A stretch of 64,000 nucleotides of DNA. It comes from Methylophilaceae bacterium (lineage in GTDB: Bacteria > Pseudomonadota > Gammaproteobacteria > Burkholderiales > Methylophilaceae). The notes below the pieces were generated by a model that saw nothing but the letters and a program-made list of their open reading frames with translations, made no database searches and had not been told where the DNA came from. Shown here in pieces: positions 40,211 through 50,728 of this stretch. The stretch covers positions 138,942 to 202,941 of the forward strand of contig JAOKBJ010000002.1 of NCBI GenBank assembly GCA_028244835.1, read 5' to 3'. Position 1 is the first letter of the stretch. Each line of letters starts with the position of its first letter. The position numbers and the translations under genes were made by a program.

Positions 40211-42943
40211 ATGAAAACATTATTATTAATAGATGGCTCCTCATATTTATATAGGGCCTTTCATGCATTACCAGAATTAAAAAATAAAGAAAACCACCCC
40301 ACGGGAGTTATATATGGTGTCTTAAATATGCTCCGCTTGACTCATAGTCAATTTCCATCTGATTATAGTGTCTGCATATTTGATGCGAAAGGAAAAACTT
40401 TTCGTAATGACATATACACTGATTATAAAGCTAATCGACCTAGGATGCCGGAAGAGTTAGCAATGCAAATAGAGCCACTTAAAAAAGCAATAGCAGCAAT
40501 GGGATGGCCGATGATGATAAAAGACTCTGTTGAGGCTGATGATGTTATTGGAACTCTTTCAAAGAAGGCAAATGCCAATAAAATTAAAGTTATTATTTCT
40601 ACTGGTGATAAAGATCTCGCTCAGCTTGTAAATAAGGAAACTACATTAATTAATACAATGACCAACGAAATACTTGATATTGAAGGTGTTAAGAATAAAT
40701 TTGGTGTTCCCCCCTCACTCATAATAGACTATCTAACAATAATTGGGGACAAAGCTGATAACATACCGGGCATAGAAAAAGTAGGCCCCAAAACTGCATT
40801 AAAATGGCTGAATGAACATAAATCACTTGAAAAAATTGTTAAGAATTCTGATACATTTGAAGGCGTCGTCGGAGAAAATCTCAGAAAAACAATTGATTGG
40901 CTTCCAACTGCAAAAGATTTAATTACTATTAGATGCGACTTAGATATTCAAATTAATTGGGACGAGTTTATAAAAAAAAATCCTGATAATAAAATTTTAG
41001 AAGATATCTATAGGGAATTTAACTTCTCAAGATGGCTCCAAGATCTTCAAAAAAATTATCCTAATGGTGAAGGAATTACCAAAAATGAAATAGAAAATAT
41101 TGAATCTTCAAATAACGCTTCTAATTTTAATACTAAAAAATCATATACAACAATCAATGACGAACAAAAACTTAATCAATTAATTCAAAAAATTAAATTA
41201 AATAGAATTGTTGCGATTGATACTGAAACAGACTCCCTAAATGTAATGCTTGCTAATTTAGTCGGTATATCCATTTCAATCGAGCCTGGTTCAGCAGCGT
41301 ATATTCCTCTAAAACACCAAAATACAGATAATTTTATCCAATTAAATTTAGATTTAGTAATTGAAAAACTAAAGCCTATTTTAGAAGATTCAAAGATTAT
41401 TAAAATTGGTCAGAATATAAAATATGATGCCCATATTTTTCTTAACAATGGAATTAACCTTAAAGGGATCGATGAAGATACCATGTTAATGAGCTATATA
41501 TTGGAGAGTAATCAAAGTCATGGCATGGATAAATTAAGTAAGCGGTACTTAGGGCATGATTGTATAAGTTATGAATCTCTTGTAGGGAAAGGGGTTAAGC
41601 AAATTACTTTTGATCAGGTATACATTGAAGACGCTGCTCCTTATGCAGCAGAAGACGCTGATGTCACATTACAACTCTTCCAGCACTTACAAAAACTTTT
41701 AAAAGAAAATAAAAGGCTCCAAAAAGTATATAAAGAAATCGAGATTCCTTCAATGCAAGCACTGATTAAAGTTGAAAGAAATGGGGTGCTTGTAGACTCA
41801 AAAATATTACAAAAACAAAGTCATGAAATTGGCGAGCAATTAATTAATTTAGAGAAAGAAGCTTTTATTCTTGCAGGCCAACCTTTTAATTTATCATCGC
41901 CTAAACAACTAAGAGAGATACTTTTTGAAAAATTAAAAATTAAACCACTCAAAAAAACTCCTACTGGAACACCATCCACAGGCGAAGAAGTTCTTCAGGT
42001 TCTTGCTCATGATTACCCTCTCCCTAAATTAATTTTAGAACATCGAAGTTTGTCCAAGCTTAAAAATACTTATACAGATAAATTACCTAAAATGATTAAC
42101 CAAGATACTGGAAGGGTTCATACAAGTTACAACCAAGCTGTTGCAATTACTGGAAGGTTAGCTAGCTCTGATCCAAACTTACAAAATATCCCCATACGAA
42201 CTCCTGAGGGCAGAAAAGTAAGGGAAGCATTTATTGCTCCAGAAGGATCAGTCATAATGTCTGCAGATTATTCACAAATCGAATTGAGAATAATGGCACA
42301 TTTATCAAAAGACAAGCGTCTAATTCAAGCATTTAAAAATAATGAAGATATTCATAGAATTACTGCTGCAGAAATATTTAATAGTTCTTTAGATGCTATT
42401 ACAAACGAACAAAGAAGGTATGCGAAAGTAATTAACTTTGGACTAATTTATGGCATGGGTCCATTCAGTCTTGCTAAAAATCTTAATATTGAAAGAAGTG
42501 CTGCACAAAACTATATTGAACGTTACTTTACACAATACCCCTCAGTAAAAAAATATATGGAAGATGCAAAACAATTTGCTAGAGAAAAAGGGTTTGTTGA
42601 AACTCATTTTGGGAGAAGGTTATGGCTTCCTGAAATTAATGGTACTAACGGGATTACTAGGGCTGGAGCAGAAAGGGCTGCAATAAATGGTCCGATGCAA
42701 GGCACTGCAGCAGATTTAATTAAATTAGCAATGATAGAAGTTCATAATTGGATCGAGAAAGAGCCTAATATTAATGGAAAGATGATTATGCAAGTGCATG
42801 ATGAGCTTGTTTTTGAGGTGCCTGAGAACGAAGTTGAGACTTTTAAAAAAATGATTCCAGATTTAATGGAAAAAGTAGCCTCTTTATCAGTACCATTAAT
42901 CGTTGATATTGGTGAAGGACACAATTGGGAGCAAGCTCATTAG
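40211..42943 (+). CDS. polA: DNA polymerase I
   Basis: 5'-nuclease, DTETDSL 3'-5' exonuclease and DYSQIELRIMAHLS, RRYAKVINFGLIYGMGPFSLAK, MQVHDELVFEVP polymerase motifs. Confidence 0.98.
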   Translation: MKTLLLIDGSSYLYRAFHALPELKNKENHPTGVIYGVLNMLRLTHSQFPSDYSVCIFDAKGKTFRNDIYTDYKANRPRMPEELAMQIEPLKKAIAAMGWPMMIKDSVEADDVIGTLSKKANANKIKVIISTGDKDLAQLVNKETTLINTMTNEILDIEGVKNKFGVPPSLIIDYLTIIGDKADNIPGIEKVGPKTALKWLNEHKSLEKIVKNSDTFEGVVGENLRKTIDWLPTAKDLITIRCDLDIQINWDEFIKKNPDNKILEDIYREFNFSRWLQDLQKNYPNGEGITKNEIENIESSNNASNFNTKKSYTTINDEQKLNQLIQKIKLNRIVAIDTETDSLNVMLANLVGISISIEPGSAAYIPLKHQNTDNFIQLNLDLVIEKLKPILEDSKIIKIGQNIKYDAHIFLNNGINLKGIDEDTMLMSYILESNQSHGMDKLSKRYLGHDCISYESLVGKGVKQITFDQVYIEDAAPYAAEDADVTLQLFQHLQKLLKENKRLQKVYKEIEIPSMQALIKVERNGVLVDSKILQKQSHEIGEQLINLEKEAFILAGQPFNLSSPKQLREILFEKLKIKPLKKTPTGTPSTGEEVLQVLAHDYPLPKLILEHRSLSKLKNTYTDKLPKMINQDTGRVHTSYNQAVAITGRLASSDPNLQNIPIRTPEGRKVREAFIAPEGSVIMSADYSQIELRIMAHLSKDKRLIQAFKNNEDIHRITAAEIFNSSLDAITNEQRRYAKVINFGLIYGMGPFSLAKNLNIERSAAQNYIERYFTQYPSVKKYMEDAKQFAREKGFVETHFGRRLWLPEINGTNGITRAGAERAAINGPMQGTAADLIKLAMIEVHNWIEKEPNINGKMIMQVHDELVFEVPENEVETFKKMIPDLMEKVASLSVPLIVDIGEGHNWEQAH

Positions 42944-42959
42944 TATTGCAACTCAAATA

Positions 42960-43712
42960 ATGGAAGCCGATATAATTCAAAAAGAAATTCATGCTTTAAT
43001 TATAGGCGATGAAATCCTATCTGGAAAAAGAGAAGATAAGCATCTCCCCCATTTAATACAAACATTAAAAAGCTATGGCTTATATATTTCAAAAGCAGAT
43101 TATATTACTGACGATCTAGATACAATTAAAAAAACTATCGGAAGTAAAATTGGCAACATTGTTTTTTGTTTTGGTGGAATCGGAGCTACGCCAGATGACC
43201 ACACACGAAAAGCTGCTTCACTTGCACATAAACAACCTTTAACCCAACATCCAGAAGCAAAAGTTCTCATAGAAAAGCAATTTGGTGATGGAGCATATCC
43301 AAAAAGAATTTTGATGGCAGACCTTCCGCAATATGCTCATATTATTCCAAATATAATAAATAATGTTCCGGGCTTCTTTATTAATCATCATTATTTCATG
43401 CCAGGATTTCCAGAAATGGCTTGGCCAATGATAGATTGGGTAATTAAAAATCAATACAAATTTTTAATAAATCTAAAAAATATAGAAGACCAATCAATTT
43501 GGTTAGATGATGTTAGTGAAAGTAAACTAATTGACACAATGCAAAAAATTCAGAAAGATAATGAGCATATTAAAATATATAGTCTACCCAAATTAAGACC
43601 TAAAAAGACAATAGAACTTGGAATAAAAGGTAAATCTGAACTTGTTAGTAAAGCAATGAAAGAACTAAAGAAAAATTTAAAAAAACTAAAATACGATTGG
43701 CGAGAAAATTAA
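42960..43712 (+). CDS. Molybdopterin-binding/CinA N-terminal-like domain protein
   Basis: IHALIIGDEILSGKREDKHL, FGGIGATPDDHTRKAASLA; start taken at the in-frame Met at 42960. Confidence 0.85.
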   Translation: MEADIIQKEIHALIIGDEILSGKREDKHLPHLIQTLKSYGLYISKADYITDDLDTIKKTIGSKIGNIVFCFGGIGATPDDHTRKAASLAHKQPLTQHPEAKVLIEKQFGDGAYPKRILMADLPQYAHIIPNIINNVPGFFINHHYFMPGFPEMAWPMIDWVIKNQYKFLINLKNIEDQSIWLDDVSESKLIDTMQKIQKDNEHIKIYSLPKLRPKKTIELGIKGKSELVSKAMKELKKNLKKLKYDWREN

Positions 43713-43776
43713 ACTTTGATAATCATCGAATTGATTATAAAATAAGCACCTCACTTACCTTTAAATTTTTTAAAAT

Positions 43777-44799
43777 ATGCAGATAGGGTCTCATAAACTT
43801 AAAAATAATTTGATTTTAGCTCCGATGGCTGGAGTTACGGATCGCCCATTTCGGATGCTATGTAAGCATTATGGTGCTGGTATGGCTGTAAGTGAAATGG
43901 TTACCTCGAACTCTCTTCTTTACGGAAGCGAAAAAACTCTTTTAAGAGCTAATCATGAAGGGGAAGTCGCACCAATCTCTGTTCAAATTGCTGGAGCGGA
44001 TCCAGATATGATGGCAGAAGCTGCAAAATTTAATATGGCAAAAGGTGCTCAAATTATCGATATAAATATGGGGTGTCCTGCAAAAAAAATATGTAATGTG
44101 ATGGCTGGATCAGCACTTCTTCAAAAAGAAAAATTAGTTGAAAAAATTCTTACTGCAGTAGTTAAATCTGTTGATATACCTGTAACTCTTAAAATAAGAA
44201 CGGGATGGGATAAAGAAAATAGAAATGCTTCTAGAATAGCAAAAATAGCTGAAGATTCAGGCATACAAGCACTATCAATGCATGGAAGAACGAGAGCGTG
44301 CTTATATAAAGGTGATGCTGAATATGACACTATTGCTAATGTTAAACAAATCATAAATATTCCAGTTATAGCTAATGGAGATATTACGACTCCGGAAAAA
44401 GCAAAGTTTGTTCTTGAATACACAAAAGCGGATGGAGTAATGATTGGTAGAGCAGCACAAGGGCGACCATGGATATTTAGAGAAATTGAATATTTTTTAG
44501 ACACTGGTAAACATATGGCGCCGCCAACAATTTCTGAGATAGAAAAAACAACAACACAACATGTAAGAGATCTTTATGATTTTTATGGTGCAGAAAGAGG
44601 GCATAGGATTGCAAGAAAACATATCTCTTGGTACACAAAAGGACTTAAAAATTCAGCTCAATTTAGATTTAATATGAATCAAATTGATGGGAACGCTCAG
44701 CAAATCGAGTTTATTGAGCAATATTTTAATGAATTAAGAAAGCTAGATGAATATATTACATATGAAGATTCAGAAAATGAACTTGGTCTTGTTGTTTGA
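43777..44799 (+). CDS. dusB: tRNA-dihydrouridine synthase B
   Basis: LAPMAGVTDRPFRMLCKHYGAGMAVSEMVTSN, NMGCPAKKICNVMAGSALL, MIGRAAQGRPWIF. Confidence 0.96.
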   Translation: MQIGSHKLKNNLILAPMAGVTDRPFRMLCKHYGAGMAVSEMVTSNSLLYGSEKTLLRANHEGEVAPISVQIAGADPDMMAEAAKFNMAKGAQIIDINMGCPAKKICNVMAGSALLQKEKLVEKILTAVVKSVDIPVTLKIRTGWDKENRNASRIAKIAEDSGIQALSMHGRTRACLYKGDAEYDTIANVKQIINIPVIANGDITTPEKAKFVLEYTKADGVMIGRAAQGRPWIFREIEYFLDTGKHMAPPTISEIEKTTTQHVRDLYDFYGAERGHRIARKHISWYTKGLKNSAQFRFNMNQIDGNAQQIEFIEQYFNELRKLDEYITYEDSENELGLVV

Positions 44800-45035
44800 T
44801 GAGTAAAGCTAACCTATCTAATGATATTGATATCCTCTTAGATCAATACTTTACAGATTTGTCTGGAGAAAACCCTAATGGAGTTTACGATATGGTTATT
44901 GAATCTGTAGAAAAGCCACTTTTACTCTATATTATGAATCTTGCAGAAGGTAACCAAAGTAAAGCAGCTGATATTCTCGGCCTCAATAGAAATACACTAC
45001 GAAAAAAACTTAAACAACATAAAATTGAAACATAA
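44796..45035 (+). CDS. fis: Fis-family nucleoid-associated regulator
   Basis: C-terminal HTH GNQSKAADILGLNRNTLRKKLKQHKIET; dusB-fis overlap. Confidence 0.95.
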   Translation: MMSKANLSNDIDILLDQYFTDLSGENPNGVYDMVIESVEKPLLLYIMNLAEGNQSKAADILGLNRNTLRKKLKQHKIET

Positions 45036-45036
45036 G

Positions 45037-46590
45037 ATGAGTAAAATAAGCAGAGCGTTAATCAGTGTATCTGATAAATCAAATATTTTAGAATTAGCCA
45101 AAATATTACAAGACTTCAATATAGAAATTATTTCTACAGGAGGAACTGCAGCTCTCTTAAAAGAAAACAATATTAAAGTCACTGAAGTGAGTGACTATAC
45201 TCAATTTCCTGAAATGCTTGATGGTCGAGTTAAAACCTTACATTCTAAAATTTATGGGGGAATCTTAGCTCAAAAAGATAACCCAAAGCATATAGAAACC
45301 CTTGAAAAAAACAGTATTCCTCAAATTGACTTAGTTATTGTTAACCTATATCCATTTGAAGCAACAATTAACGATCCTAAATGTGATTTAGAGCTAGCAA
45401 TTGAAAATATCGATATTGGTGGGCCTACTATGGTTAGAGCTGCTGCAAAAAACTATAAAAGTGTTGCTGTATTAACTGACCCAAGTAAATATGATAATTT
45501 TTCTAAGGAATTGATAAAAAATAAAGGAGAGATTGGAGAAGCATATCGATTCAAACTTGCTCAAAATGCTTTTTCACATACAGCACATTATGATGAAGCT
45601 ATTAACAACTATCTTTCCAATACTGATAAAGAGATAACTTTTCCTAAAAAATTAAACCAAAGTTTGAATAAAAAAATGGATATGCGTTATGGTGAAAATC
45701 CCCATCAGAAAGCTGCTTTTTATATCGAGCCAAAAGTTCAAAATGGTGCTCTTGCAAATTTCAAACAAATTCAAGGTAAAGAATTATCATTTAATAATTT
45801 AAATGACTCAGATACAGCATGGGAGTGTGTCAAGCTATTTAATGAACCTACGTGCGTAATAGTAAAACATGCAAATCCTTGTGGCGTATGTTCTGCTAAA
45901 ACATTAAAAATTGCTTATGCGGGTGCATTCTCAACTGACCCAACATCTGCATTTGGCGGCATTATTTCAATTAATAAAGAAATGGACTCAGAAACTGCTG
46001 AATTAATTATAAATCAATTTGTTGAGGTCATTATTGCTCCTAGCTATTCGCAAGCGGCATTAAATATTTTTAAAACAAAAGCAAATATTAGATTATTACA
46101 AGTTGAAATTAATACATTAAAAAATAATTTAGATTTTAAAAAAATTGGTGGGGGGTGGTTAGTCCAAACCAGCGATAATCACAAACTAGATATTAATAAA
46201 TGTAAAGTTGTGACTAAGTTAAAACCTAATAATGAACAGCTAGAAGATTTAAATTTTGCTTGGGAAGTTGCACGACATGTTAAATCTAATGCAATTATTT
46301 TCTGTAAGAATAAAAAAACTCTTGGAGTTGGTGCAGGGCAAATGAGCAGAGTTGATAGTACTCGTATAGCCGCAATAAAAGCAAAAAATTCTGATATATC
46401 TCTAGTTGATAGTGTGGTTTCCTCGGATGCATTTTTTCCCTTCCGAGATGGTATAGATGTTCTTGCAAGTTATGGTGCAAAATGTGTTATTCAACCAGGG
46501 GGGAGTATCAAAGATGATGAAATCATTGAAGCAGCAGATGAGCTCGGCCTAATAATGGTATTCACTGCAATAAGGCACTTTAAACACTAA
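45037..46590 (+). CDS. purH: Bifunctional AICAR transformylase/IMP cyclohydrolase
   Basis: ALISVSDKSNILELAKIL, GGTAALLKE, FPEMLDGRVKTLHSKIYGG, DMRYGENPHQKAAFY; ATG at 45037 preferred over track start 44941 (inside fis). Confidence 0.97.
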   Translation: MSKISRALISVSDKSNILELAKILQDFNIEIISTGGTAALLKENNIKVTEVSDYTQFPEMLDGRVKTLHSKIYGGILAQKDNPKHIETLEKNSIPQIDLVIVNLYPFEATINDPKCDLELAIENIDIGGPTMVRAAAKNYKSVAVLTDPSKYDNFSKELIKNKGEIGEAYRFKLAQNAFSHTAHYDEAINNYLSNTDKEITFPKKLNQSLNKKMDMRYGENPHQKAAFYIEPKVQNGALANFKQIQGKELSFNNLNDSDTAWECVKLFNEPTCVIVKHANPCGVCSAKTLKIAYAGAFSTDPTSAFGGIISINKEMDSETAELIINQFVEVIIAPSYSQAALNIFKTKANIRLLQVEINTLKNNLDFKKIGGGWLVQTSDNHKLDINKCKVVTKLKPNNEQLEDLNFAWEVARHVKSNAIIFCKNKKTLGVGAGQMSRVDSTRIAAIKAKNSDISLVDSVVSSDAFFPFRDGIDVLASYGAKCVIQPGGSIKDDEIIEAADELGLIMVFTAIRHFKH

Positions 46591-46592
46591 AT

Positions 46593-47876
46593 ATGAAAGC
46601 GCTAATCATTGGTAATGGAGGTCGCGAACATGCACTTGCATGGAAGATAGAACAAAGTCCACTTGTTGAAAAAGTTTTTGTTGCTCCAGGGAATGGTGGG
46701 ACTGCCTTAGAGAAAAAAATAGAAAATATTGATATTGGTATCAATGATATAAATAAGTTAGTTTTATTTGCAAAAAAAGAAAAAATAGATTTAACAATCA
46801 TTGGCCCAGAAGTTCCACTTTCTAAAGGAATTGTAGATAAATTTATAGAAAATAAATTAAAAGTTTTTGGTCCAACAAAATTAGCAGCTCAGCTTGAAAG
46901 CTCAAAAGATTTTTCAAAAAAATTTATGGAGCGCCATAAAATTCCAACAGCAAAGTATAAAACATTTACAAACATTAAAGATGCTCACAAATATATTAAT
47001 GAAGAAGGAGCTCCAATTGTAATTAAAGCGGATGGTTTAGCTGCTGGAAAAGGTGTAGTTGTTGCAATGACTATTCCAGAGGCAATGGATGCAGTAGATT
47101 CAATGCTTGAAGATAATTTATTTGGCGATGCAGGTGCTAGGGTTGTTATTGAAGAATTTTTAATAGGAGAAGAAGTCAGTTTCATTGTTATGTGTGATGG
47201 TAATTCGATTCTGCCTTTAGCATCAAGTCAAGATTATAAAAGACTATTAGATTTAGATTTAGGTCCTAATACAGGAGGTATGGGTGCTTACTCCCCTGCT
47301 CCCATTGTCACCCAAAAGTTACATAAAATAATTATGGATGAAGTCATCCATCCCACCATAGAAGGCATGAAAAAAGATGGTGTAGAATTTACAGGTTTTT
47401 TATACGCAGGCTTAATGATTGATAAAGAGAATAATATCAAAACACTTGAGTTTAATTGTCGAATGGGTGACCCAGAAACACAGCCTATTCTTTTTAGGCT
47501 CAAAAGTGATTTATTTGAAATACTTTTAGCTGCATCAAACAAAAATATTAAAGATTATGAAGCTAAATGGGATAATAGTTCAGCAATAACTATTGTATGT
47601 GCTTCAGAAAATTATCCCAATCAACCTAAAATTAATGATGAAATATTCAACAATAACAATAACAATAACAATAATTCATATATATTTCATGCGGGCACAG
47701 CATTAAAAAATAACAAAATTTATACAACAGGCGGAAGAGTTCTTGGTGTTACGGCAAAGGGAGATTCCTTAAAGTTAGCACAAGAGCGAGCCTATGATTT
47801 AATTAAGGATATTAAATTTAAAGGTATGCAATATAGAACAGATATTGGACAAAAAGCATTAAAGAAGGGGCATTGA
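46593..47876 (+). CDS. purD: Phosphoribosylamine-glycine ligase
   Basis: MKALIIGNGGREHALAWKIEQS, KADGLAAGKGVVVA, GGMGAYSPAPIV, FNCRMGDPETQPIL. Confidence 0.97.
   Translation: MKALIIGNGGREHALAWKIEQSPLVEKVFVAPGNGGTALEKKIENIDIGINDINKLVLFAKKEKIDLTIIGPEVPLSKGIVDKFIENKLKVFGPTKLAAQLESSKDFSKKFMERHKIPTAKYKTFTNIKDAHKYINEEGAPIVIKADGLAAGKGVVVAMTIPEAMDAVDSMLEDNLFGDAGARVVIEEFLIGEEVSFIVMCDGNSILPLASSQDYKRLLDLDLGPNTGGMGAYSPAPIVTQKLHKIIMDEVIHPTIEGMKKDGVEFTGFLYAGLMIDKENNIKTLEFNCRMGDPETQPILFRLKSDLFEILLAASNKNIKDYEAKWDNSSAITIVCASENYPNQPKINDEIFNNNNNNNNNSYIFHAGTALKNNKIYTTGGRVLGVTAKGDSLKLAQERAYDLIKDIKFKGMQYRTDIGQKALKKGH
47649..47675 (+). repeat. Hexanucleotide microsatellite (AACAAT)x4 plus AAT within purD
   Basis: Reads aacaataacaataacaataacaataat, encoding nine consecutive Asn. 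Confidence 0.95.
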
Positions 47877-48412
47877 AAAATCAAAGATTAAATCGCTTTA
47901 TACGTCGAGGAGGTATCATTGCCTACCCCACAGAATCATGCTTTGGTCTTGGTTGTGACCCCAAGAATAGAAAAGCAATAAATAAAATTATTAAACTTAA
48001 AAAAAGATCATTGAATAAAAATTTTATCCTTATAGGCTCTTCAATAAAGCAATTTAATTATTTTTCAGGGCCATTAAATAATTCAACATCAAAAAAATTA
48101 TTTTCTAAATGGCCAGGTCCACATACATGGCTAATAACAGCAAATAATCGTTGTCCAAACTGGTTAACAAGCAACTCAAAAGTTGCATTAAGAATTTCTT
48201 CTTTTTCCCCTTGTCGGATATTAACTGAGTCACTTGGTATGGCTATTACTTCATCAAGTTTAAATTTAAGTGGAAAAATTCCTTTAAAAAATTATAGAGA
48301 TGTTTGTAGATTTCTTCCTAAACAAGTTAAACTTATCAAAGGCCGAATAGGTAAAAGTAAACGTCCTTCAGTTATTCAAGACTTTCAAACTAAGAAGATT
48401 ATTAGATCATAA
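47873..48412 (+). CDS. tsaC: L-threonylcarbamoyladenylate synthase
   Basis: GGIIAYPTESCFGLGCDPKN, KWPGPHTWLI, SLNLSGKIPLKNYRDV. Confidence 0.93.
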   Translation: MKNQRLNRFIRRGGIIAYPTESCFGLGCDPKNRKAINKIIKLKKRSLNKNFILIGSSIKQFNYFSGPLNNSTSKKLFSKWPGPHTWLITANNRCPNWLTSNSKVALRISSFSPCRILTESLGMAITSSSLNLSGKIPLKNYRDVCRFLPKQVKLIKGRIGKSKRPSVIQDFQTKKIIRS

Positions 48413-49320
48413 TGACTAATGAAATTAATAAAAATATTGTTAAAGATTACTTATCCAATCTACAAGAAAAAATAGTTGATGCCTTACAATTGCTGGATGG
48501 AGAAAATTTTTTAATTGATTCTTGGCAACGTAAAGAAGGTGGGGGTGGAACAACCTCTATCTTAGAAAATGGTAATGTATTTGAGCGAGCTGGTATTGGT
48601 TATTCATCAGTTACTGGAACTAAACTTCCAAAAGCAGCTTCTGATGTGCACCCTGAAGTAGAGAATAAAAAATGGGAAGCTATGGGTGTTTCATTGGTTT
48701 TCCATCCTTATAACCCTTTTGTTCCAACTATACATATGAATGTAAGATTCTTCATTGCTTCTAAAAATGGAGAAGCAGATATTTGGTGGTTTGGCGGTGG
48801 AATAGACCTTACCCCGTACTATCCTTTTAAAGAAGATGTTATTCATTTTCACCAATCCCTAAAAAATACTTTAGATCCTTTTGATAAAAAACTTTATCCA
48901 AAATTTAAAAAAAATTGTGATGATTATTTTTTACTTAAACATAGAAATGAAGCTCGAGGAATTGGTGGTATTTTTTTTGATGATTTTACTGATAAAAATT
49001 TTGAATATTGCTTTGAATTGATAAAAGCTATTGGAAGCAGCCTTACTAAAATTTATTTACCCATTGTGCAAAAAAGAAAAGATACTAAATTTACAAACAA
49101 AGAAAGAGACTTTCAGCTTTATAGAAGAAGTAGGTATGTTGAATTTAATTTACTTCAAGATCGCGGAACTCTATTTGGCATTCAATCAAAAGGAAGGGTA
49201 GAATCTATACTTATGTCTATGCCACCTCTTGTTAAATGGTCTTATGACTGGAAGGCAAAAAAAGGAAGTGAAGAAGAAAAATTATACACAGACTTTCTTC
49301 CACCTAAAGATTGGGTTTAA
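48412..49320 (+). CDS. hemF: Oxygen-dependent coproporphyrinogen III oxidase
   Basis: WQRKEGGGGTTSILENGNVFERAGIGYSSV, WWFGGGIDLTPYYP, NEARGIGGIFFDDF. Confidence 0.97.
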   Translation: MTNEINKNIVKDYLSNLQEKIVDALQLLDGENFLIDSWQRKEGGGGTTSILENGNVFERAGIGYSSVTGTKLPKAASDVHPEVENKKWEAMGVSLVFHPYNPFVPTIHMNVRFFIASKNGEADIWWFGGGIDLTPYYPFKEDVIHFHQSLKNTLDPFDKKLYPKFKKNCDDYFLLKHRNEARGIGGIFFDDFTDKNFEYCFELIKAIGSSLTKIYLPIVQKRKDTKFTNKERDFQLYRRSRYVEFNLLQDRGTLFGIQSKGRVESILMSMPPLVKWSYDWKAKKGSEEEKLYTDFLPPKDWV

Positions 49321-49323
49321 ATT

Positions 49324-50721
49324 ATGCTAAAAAAATTATTTAGAAAAAAAAATATTGATTCTAAGTCTGATGACAAATTAAATCGCTGCCTCACTTCTTT
49401 TGATTTAACTCTTCTTGGTGTTGGTTGCATTATTGGTACAGGTATTTTTGTTCTAACAGGTATTGCAGCAGCAAACCAAGCTGGTCCTGCAGTGATTTTG
49501 TCTTTTTTAGCCTCTGGTTTTGCTTGTGCTTTTGCTGCCCTTTCTTATGCTGAACTATCTTCATCTGTAGGAGGATGTGGAAGTGCTTATGGTTATACTT
49601 ATGTAGCATTTGGTGAGTTCATTGCATGGATTGTTGGATGGATACTTCTAATGGAGTACGGTATGTCCATTGCGGCCGTTGCAAATGGCTGGTCTGGATA
49701 TTTCAATAATGCGCTTATTGCAATGGGTATTGGATTACCTGATGTTCTAACAAAACCGCCAAGTTTAGGCGGGATAATAAACCTTCCTGCCTCTCTCATT
49801 ATTTTGATGATTATGATTTTATTAATTATTGGGATTAAGGAAAGTGCAAAATTTAATAAGGTAATGGTTGCTGTTAAAGTTTCCGCAATTCTAATCTTCA
49901 TTGCATTTGCTATGTTTAATGTTAACCCTGAAAATTGGAGTCCTTTTATGCCATACGGTTGGTTTGAGACACTCCCTAGTGGCAAAACAGTTGGTGTTTT
50001 AGCTGGAGCATCCATTGTCTTTTTTGCATATGTCGGTTTTGATGCAGTTTCAACTGCGGCAGAAGAAGCTATCAATCCTCAAAGAGATCTACCTAAAGGA
50101 ATAATTAATTCACTATTATTTTGTACAATCATTTATATTATTGTGGCAGCTCTATTAACTGGAGTCGTACCCTATCAAGAACTTAATGTTTCATCTCCCG
50201 TTGCATTCGCTTTAGCAAAAATTGGTTTTCCATGGGCATCTGCTTTAGTTTCTACTGGAGTTATTGCTGGACTTGCGACGGTGATGCTTGTTTTGTATTA
50301 TGCACTGACAAGAATTATTTTTGCAATGAGCAGGGATGGTCTCCTTCCTACAAGCCTTAGTTCAGTCAACCCAAAAACTCAAACCCCAATTAAAACTATT
50401 TTAATATGTGGTATTTTTATATCTACAGTAGCTGGCTTTACATCTTTGGGCACACTGGCAGAAATTGTTAATATTGGAACATTATCTGCTTTTGTAATTG
50501 TTTGTTTAGGGGTAATTTTTCTAAGGAATAATAGTTCAACAAGTAACAAAAGTACCTTTAGAAATAAATGGCATCCGATCGTGCCTGTTTTAGGAATTAT
50601 TTCCTGTAGTTTGCTTATGTTATTTTTACCTATACAAACTTGGATAAGATTTCTTATTTGGATTTTAATAGGTGTTGGAATGTACTTTGTTTATTCCTAT
50701 CGAAATAGCAAACTAAATTAA
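49324..50721 (+). CDS. APC-superfamily (cationic) amino acid permease
   Basis: GVGCIIGTGIFVLTGIAAANQAGPAVILSF; FFAYVGFDAVSTAAEEAINPQRDLPKGI. Confidence 0.92.
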   Translation: MLKKLFRKKNIDSKSDDKLNRCLTSFDLTLLGVGCIIGTGIFVLTGIAAANQAGPAVILSFLASGFACAFAALSYAELSSSVGGCGSAYGYTYVAFGEFIAWIVGWILLMEYGMSIAAVANGWSGYFNNALIAMGIGLPDVLTKPPSLGGIINLPASLIILMIMILLIIGIKESAKFNKVMVAVKVSAILIFIAFAMFNVNPENWSPFMPYGWFETLPSGKTVGVLAGASIVFFAYVGFDAVSTAAEEAINPQRDLPKGIINSLLFCTIIYIIVAALLTGVVPYQELNVSSPVAFALAKIGFPWASALVSTGVIAGLATVMLVLYYALTRIIFAMSRDGLLPTSLSSVNPKTQTPIKTILICGIFISTVAGFTSLGTLAEIVNIGTLSAFVIVCLGVIFLRNNSSTSNKSTFRNKWHPIVPVLGIISCSLLMLFLPIQTWIRFLIWILIGVGMYFVYSYRNSKLN

Positions 50722-50728
50722 AATTTTA

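Noticed and set aside
43718-43740. Imperfect inverted repeat TGATAATCA...TGATTATAA upstream of dusB-fis
   Set aside because: Imperfect and short in an AT-rich region; not distinguishable from chance without comparison.
44941-45036. N-terminal extension of the purH ORF into fis
   Set aside because: PurH homology begins at MSKISRALISVSDKSN (45037); the extension is fis read in another frame.
49599-50075. 158-aa ORF antisense to the amino acid permease
   Set aside because: Shadow ORF within a clear membrane transporter; no independent evidence.
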